A stretch of DNA of 64,000 bases, taken from positions 310,001-374,000 of the forward strand of contig NZ_PSNW01000003.1 of assembly GCF_002930645.1 (NCBI RefSeq). The letters run 5' to 3'. The position numbers and the translations under genes are program-made. This DNA is from Solimonas fluminis. Its GTDB lineage: Bacteria; Pseudomonadota; Gammaproteobacteria; Nevskiales; Nevskiaceae. The notes beneath the pieces are model-generated. The model searched no databases. It saw only the letters and a program-made list of their open reading frames with translations, and was not told where the DNA came from. Of this stretch, positions 59,901 through 64,000 are shown piece by piece. Numbering within the stretch: position 1 is the first letter of the stretch; each line of letters starts with the position of its first letter.

Positions 59901-59973
59901 GCAGGCCCGCCGCGGCCAGGCCGGCCAGCAAGGCACCGGTCACCCAGGACGGCCGATCGGCGCTGGCGTTCAT
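56929..59973 (-). CDS. Membrane PAS-GGDEF protein with degenerate EAL domain
   Basis: 1014 residues: TM helix near 15-30, an extracytoplasmic loop, a second TM near 165-185, then three PAS-type domains (about 215-330, 340-460, 465-580), GGDEF and EAL domains. The GGDEF motif is intact (676-680) with an RxxD inhibitory site five residues before it (667-670), so c-di-GMP synthesis is expected. In the EAL domain the EAL signature is replaced by SAALLRYDW and downstream metal-binding residues are poorly kept, so it is probably not a phosphodiesterase and may serve as a sensor. It starts 41 bases after the Tad genes on the same strand, suggesting link to pilus control. Confidence 0.93.
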   Translation of the reverse strand: MNASADRPSWVTGALLAGLAAAGLLLFSGLRQEWRAESLQRSQELRAVGPDLQQLAVLAAAWPADRALGSRIDALLKAPASGFAQIAVSDARGNLLLRRGVYDRLDLPFPAAVQRQLRKLLYVLRSHEDSQRPALDAAPGYVVRFRLFNGAHRVSEPAIQALRQGARAQMLLALLLLGGFGYGLRRQLQPVVDWRRRLDGRRRLAGQLPPEITWQLRESLRERVGRALDGLQYAIFLVGRDARIRYANSAAERLTGWSAADAQGRPAYTVFHTVGEGGIPEVTPVERCLREGEDLPPQPCSLRTRGGEIRPVEVMACLLRDADGVVDGAAMLFRDLTASTRQFEALRREARLSQSVVDHLDEGLLTTDPAGVVRSANARAQRMFGYSRDEMAGVTVTKLMPVPFLNTPGVRIGDYIGARPAAHLPKVVGWRKDATTFPVELWVQPMSVDDSSGLVVIIRDITERLRGENLASRLGRLLDSAMEEIYIFDAQTLYFLEVNRGAQRNLGYGLEQLAQMTPLQISEDLDAAMFQSYLARLRGGDTGHLSYRCRHRRADGSSYPVEVRLNFSREEEPPVFMAIVADITERQAAEERLHQLAHFDALTGLPNRTVLKDRLDQALLSAARNARMVGVFFIDLDRFKPINDRHGHETGDRVLRAAAERLKQGLRNADTVARLGGDEFVIVAQGLRTREDAGRLAQKILDSFHAPLLVDGLSLPVTPSIGIALYPLVETDTEGLLRYADSAMYQAKQAGRARYHLFEADLAPERRRRLELQREVHTAIALNQFRARLQPVTAVQGGALSAALLRYDWQHSRHGLIGEDEAVLAAQQAGVRADLELWCIYRACELLAEAARRERAMPPLLVDISAFQLRTADFGLYAADLIDRFRIAPAQLVLVLRASGDEPLALHDAVLALIRRGLRFGLHADTVIPALPDGAPPLSLLVAGAGLPGLAQGQLPVLARQLGMALLVRDVDSAAQLAALAGAGAGHLGGEALQRGMELDPFLEFIQPQELQPL

Positions 59974-60014
59974 CGGCGTCGGGGCGTCTGCGCGGAGCGG
60001 GTGGCCCGGCCGGG

Positions 60015-60314
60015 TTACTTCCCGGAGGAGAACTTCTCGCGGTCCAGATGCTCGGGAATCGCCTGCTCGAAGCTCTTCAGGTAACGCGCGTAGACGCGGT
60101 CGGCCATCTCGCCCGGCATCGAGGCCGGCGTGGGGCTGGCGGCATTGCCGCCGGCCTGCAGGTCCAGCCAGGCGCGGGCTTCGTCGCCATGCACCGGCGC
60201 GGCAGCGGCCGGGGCGGCTTGCGCGGCGGGAGCCTCGGCTTCCGGCTCCTGGGCCTGGGCCTGGGCCAGCAGCGCCGGGGCAGCCAGGGCCATCACGATC
60301 AGCAGTTTCTTCAT
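60015..60314 (-). CDS. DUF3613 family protein of the Tad locus
   Basis: 99-residue exported protein: signal peptide MKKLLIVMALAAPALLAQAQA, an Ala/Pro-rich linker, and a conserved helical end (ARAWLDLQ...MPGEMADRVYARYLKSFEQAIPEHLDREKF) that matches my memory of DUF3613. Its ATG overlaps the tadD stop (ATGA). Such proteins are found at the end of Tad pilus operons; their role is unknown. Confidence 0.85.
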   Translation of the reverse strand: MKKLLIVMALAAPALLAQAQAQEPEAEAPAAQAAPAAAAPVHGDEARAWLDLQAGGNAASPTPASMPGEMADRVYARYLKSFEQAIPEHLDREKFSSGK

Positions 60315-61072
60315 TTCACACCTTGGCTCGTCGCCACGCGGCTGGAAAGGTTTTGCGCCTGGCGGCGCAGTTTGGCCAGGCTCTTGTCGTCGACGCCACC
60401 GGCCGCGGCCACGCGCTTCACGCCGGCCTCGTCGTGCGACAGGATCAGCAGCACGATCAGGTTGTTGCGCGCCTTGTCCAGACCGGGCTCCAGTTCGACC
60501 GCGGTGGCGAACTCGGCCAGGGCCTCGCGATAGCGGCCGCCCGACATCAGGGCATAGCCTAGATCGTTTCGCATCTCGGCGCTGGTGGGCTGCCGTTGAA
60601 CGGCCTCGCGCAGGTACTGAACGGAGGCATTGAGATCGCGCGGCGCATACAGCAGGCCCAGGCCGCGATAGGACTGCGCGGCATAGCGGCTGCGCAGCAG
60701 CTGCCGGTAGAGCTTCTCGGCATCGCCCGGCTGGCCCAGGTTGCGCCGCGCCTCGGCTTCCAGGAAGCGCAGCTCGTCGCTGTTGCCCTCCTGGCGCTGC
60801 TGCTGCTGGATATGTGCCAGGGCGGCGTAGTACTGCTCCTGGGCGATCAGGGCCTGGATCACGTCGGCGTAGACCGCGCGCCCGGACTTTTCCTCGTCCA
60901 CCTCGTCCAGCCCCTCGGGCCGTGAGGAGGAGGATTGCGCCGCGGAGGGACGCAGGCTCACCTCGCGCCCCGCCGCGCCCGAACCGGAGGCGCAGCCCGC
61001 CGCCGCCGCGCAGAGCAGTGCCGCCAGGGCGCTGCGCGCGAACACGGCCGGCAGGGAGGCTTCAGCGGGCAT
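60311..61072 (-). CDS. tadD: Tad pilus assembly TPR lipoprotein (TadD-like)
   Basis: 253-residue lipoprotein: lipobox AAAAGC about residue 27, then tetratricopeptide repeats (AQSYRGLGLLYAPRDLNASVQYLREAVQRQPTSAEMRNDLGYALMSGGRYREALAEFATAVELEPG). TadD acts as an outer-membrane pilotin-like factor for the secretin. Overlaps the tadC end by 11 bases and the DUF3613 start by four. Confidence 0.9.
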   Translation of the reverse strand: MPAEASLPAVFARSALAALLCAAAAGCASGSGAAGREVSLRPSAAQSSSSRPEGLDEVDEEKSGRAVYADVIQALIAQEQYYAALAHIQQQQRQEGNSDELRFLEAEARRNLGQPGDAEKLYRQLLRSRYAAQSYRGLGLLYAPRDLNASVQYLREAVQRQPTSAEMRNDLGYALMSGGRYREALAEFATAVELEPGLDKARNNLIVLLILSHDEAGVKRVAAAGGVDDKSLAKLRRQAQNLSSRVATSQGVK

Positions 61073-61997
61073 TGACGTCGCCCAGCGCCTTGATGATCGA
61101 CGAGAAGGCCGGCCCGGCGACGAAGATCATCAGCGCCGGGAAGAAGAACAGCACCATCACCACGGTCATGCGGCCGGAGATCAGGTTGACCTTCTCTCGG
61201 GCGTCCAGGGTGCGGCGCTCCTCGAGCACCGACAGCACTTCCATCAGCGGCTGGCGGATCTCGCCGCCGTAGCGGTCCACCTGGCGCAGCACGCCCAGCA
61301 CGCTGACCAGGTCGGGCACGCCCAGCATGTCGCCCAGGTTCTTCAGCGACTCGGACATGTCGCTGCCCGCCTCGATCTGGCGCAGCAGGATCTCGAATTC
61401 GCGGCCCAGTTCCGGCAGCACGCCGCGGCTGTCGCGCACCAGGCTGGCGAAGGCCTGCCGCGTCGACAGGCCGGCGTCGAACAGCATGGCCAGCAGGTGG
61501 ATGAACAGCGGCACCTCGCGCTTGATGCGATCCTGGCGCGAGGACGCCGCGCCGCGCAGGATCCAGCGCGGCACCAGGAAGGACAGGGCGGCGGCGACGA
61601 ACACCGCCAGCGCCGTGTACATCAGCTTCTTGTGCTCGGGACCCAGCAGCCAGAAGGCCAGGACCAGGCCGGCCAGCACCAGCGGCAGCACGGTCTGGAA
61701 GGTGTACCAGGCGATGCGCGCGCTGGCGCTGCGCCAGCCGGCCTGCAGCAGCAGGCGGGCGGACTCGCCCTCCTCGTCCACCATCGCCTCGAGGTTCTTG
61801 CCGCCGCGCACCATGGCCTGCAGCAGGGGCCGGTCCTTCTGCTCGAGCTCGTCGACCGGCGCCGCCTCGGGCGAAAGGCGGCGCTTCAACACGCGCTCGT
61901 TGCGCGAGAACACGGTGACGAAGATCACCGCCAGGATCGCCAGCACGGCGACCAGGATGCCGCCCGCGACCAGGGCTGCGAAGACCTGCGGGCTCAT
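61062..61997 (-). CDS. tadC: Tad pilus inner-membrane platform protein TadC
   Basis: 311-residue T2SSF-family protein that pairs with TadB in the pilus platform. ATG at 61997 overlaps the tadB stop (ATGA). N-terminal TM, a cytoplasmic stretch, two central TMs (TFQTVLPLVLAGLVLAFWLL, MYTALAVFVAAALSFLV), the T2SSF helices (FIHLLAMLFDAGLSTRQAFASLV), and a C-terminal TM (MTVVMVLFFFPALMIFVAGP). Confidence 0.94.
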   Translation of the reverse strand: MSPQVFAALVAGGILVAVLAILAVIFVTVFSRNERVLKRRLSPEAAPVDELEQKDRPLLQAMVRGGKNLEAMVDEEGESARLLLQAGWRSASARIAWYTFQTVLPLVLAGLVLAFWLLGPEHKKLMYTALAVFVAAALSFLVPRWILRGAASSRQDRIKREVPLFIHLLAMLFDAGLSTRQAFASLVRDSRGVLPELGREFEILLRQIEAGSDMSESLKNLGDMLGVPDLVSVLGVLRQVDRYGGEIRQPLMEVLSVLEERRTLDAREKVNLISGRMTVVMVLFFFPALMIFVAGPAFSSIIKALGDVNAR

Positions 61998-62931
61998 GCG
62001 CCGTCCTCCACCGAACGCATCATCCTGAAGATGACGCCGATGCCGATGAGCTGCATGACGATGGAGCCGATCAGCATGTTGCGTCCACCCGGATCGACCC
62101 ACATCTGGCTGTAGTAGCCGGGATTGCGCAGCACGATGATCAGCACTAGGACCACCGGCAGCGCGCACAGCACCATGGCGGAGAAGCGCGTTTCCGCGGT
62201 CAGTGCGCGCAACTCGCGCGCGGCCATGTCGCGGGTGCGGATGGCCTGGATCAGGCTGCGCAGGATGCTGCGCAGGCTGCCGCCGAACTTGCGGTTCACC
62301 GAGGCCGCCAGCGCCAGAACCTTCAGGTCGGCGATCTTGTGCACCTCGCCCGCCTCATACAGTACCGTCTCGACCGGCGCGCCCAGGCGCACCTGGCGGC
62401 CCACGGACGTGAACAACGGCCGGATCGGATCGGGGCTCTCGCGGGCGGCGGAGGCGAAGGCTTCCTCCAGCGTATTGCCCGCGGACAGGATGCGGATGGC
62501 CGACTCGAGGAAGTCCGGCAGCTGCTCGACGATCTTGTTCCGGCGCGCCGCCGCGCGGCGGGTCAGGAACAGCCAGCCGAACAGCAGCAGCACCGCCACC
62601 AGGATGCTGCCGCCGAACCAGCCGAAAGCGATCAGCGCCGCCGGCACCAGCAGCACCAGTACCAGCAGGATGCGCCCGACCGTCGCCGGGTCGAGCTCCA
62701 CGCCGGTGCGCCAGATCAGGTGGCAAGCCCAGCGCAGGATGGGATTGGCGATCCGGTTGTTGCCCTTGAGGCTCGGAGCGGCCAGCACGGCGTCGTCGAT
62801 GTCCCCGCTGCCCGAGGCGCGCAGGCGCAGCTGCACCTCTTCCTGGCGCTCGCGCTGGCCGGCCCGGATGAAGAGCCAGACGGCACCGGCGACCAGGATC
62901 AGCGCCAGCAGGAAAACCGCGATGGAGACGT

Positions 62932-62935
<4 letters not shown>
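61994..62935 (-). CDS. tadB: Tad pilus inner-membrane platform protein TadB
   Basis: 313-residue T2SSF-family protein: N-terminal TM (VFLLALILVAGAVWLFI), two central TMs (ILLVLVLLVPAALIAF, ILVAVLLLFGWLFL), the conserved EQLPDFLESAIRILSAGNTLEEAF segment and a C-terminal TM. ATG overlaps the tadA stop by four bases; its own stop overlaps tadC. Confidence 0.95.

Positions 62936-64000
<1,065 letters not shown>

Overview
This is GC-rich DNA from a gammaproteobacterium. The housekeeping order (pilC-pilD-coaE-zapD-yacG facing mutT/argJ; amgK-murU back to back with lptD-surA-pdxA-ksgA; guaB-guaA; fis-purH) is that of Pseudomonas/Xanthomonas relatives. The DUF1302/DUF1329 pair and the many RHS and REP elements suggest a Nevskiales/Solimonas-like or Xanthomonadales-like organism. 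That placement is inference from gene content only.

Layout. 1-3.65 kb: end of a type IV pilus locus (pilC, pilD) running into coaE, zapD and yacG. 3.8-6.1 kb: a Nudix/thiamine-phosphate-synthase-like fusion and argJ on the minus strand. 6.3-14.8 kb: an accessory island with a secreted RHS/YD-repeat polymorphic toxin, its candidate immunity gene, two near-identical REP-associated tyrosine transposases bounding an LRR protein, a small orphan-immunity-like protein, an RHS-core remnant and gene-poor repeat-rich DNA.

14.8-28.7 kb is the most distinctive region. It holds a DUF1329/DUF1302 pair, three paralogous lipoproteins that each carry three c-type haem motifs, two very short AraC-type DNA-binding proteins tied to the cytochrome genes, and two sister TetR repressors transcribed divergently from the cytochrome units. 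Related palindromes (AAGTTAC-N4-GTAACTT and GGTAAC-N4-GTTGCC) sit in the divergent gaps. I read it as one paralogous regulon, probably for oxidation and export or uptake of a hydrophobic compound. The substrate is not visible.

28.7-36 kb: tRNA-Val(CAC) with a clear promoter, an ankyrin protein, tRNA adenosine deaminase, an MFS/aldo-keto reductase pair under a divergent LysR gene, and an AraC gene divergent from ohr plus a secreted alpha/beta hydrolase. 36-43.8 kb: guaA, guaB, xseA, a prmA fused to a phosphatase-like domain, fis and purH. 43.8-54.3 kb: a block of strong hairpins, PhzF-like protein, pmbA, OsmC-like protein, murU, amgK, lptD, surA, pdxA and ksgA. 54.4-60 kb: a membrane-anchored AraC regulator, a small membrane protein, a UspA protein and a large PAS-GGDEF-degenerate-EAL protein. 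60-64 kb: a Tad pilus operon on the minus strand (tadA, tadB, tadC, tadD-like, DUF3613) joined by 4-11 base stop/start overlaps; tadA runs off the window.

No CRISPR array, rRNA gene, integrase or prophage was seen.
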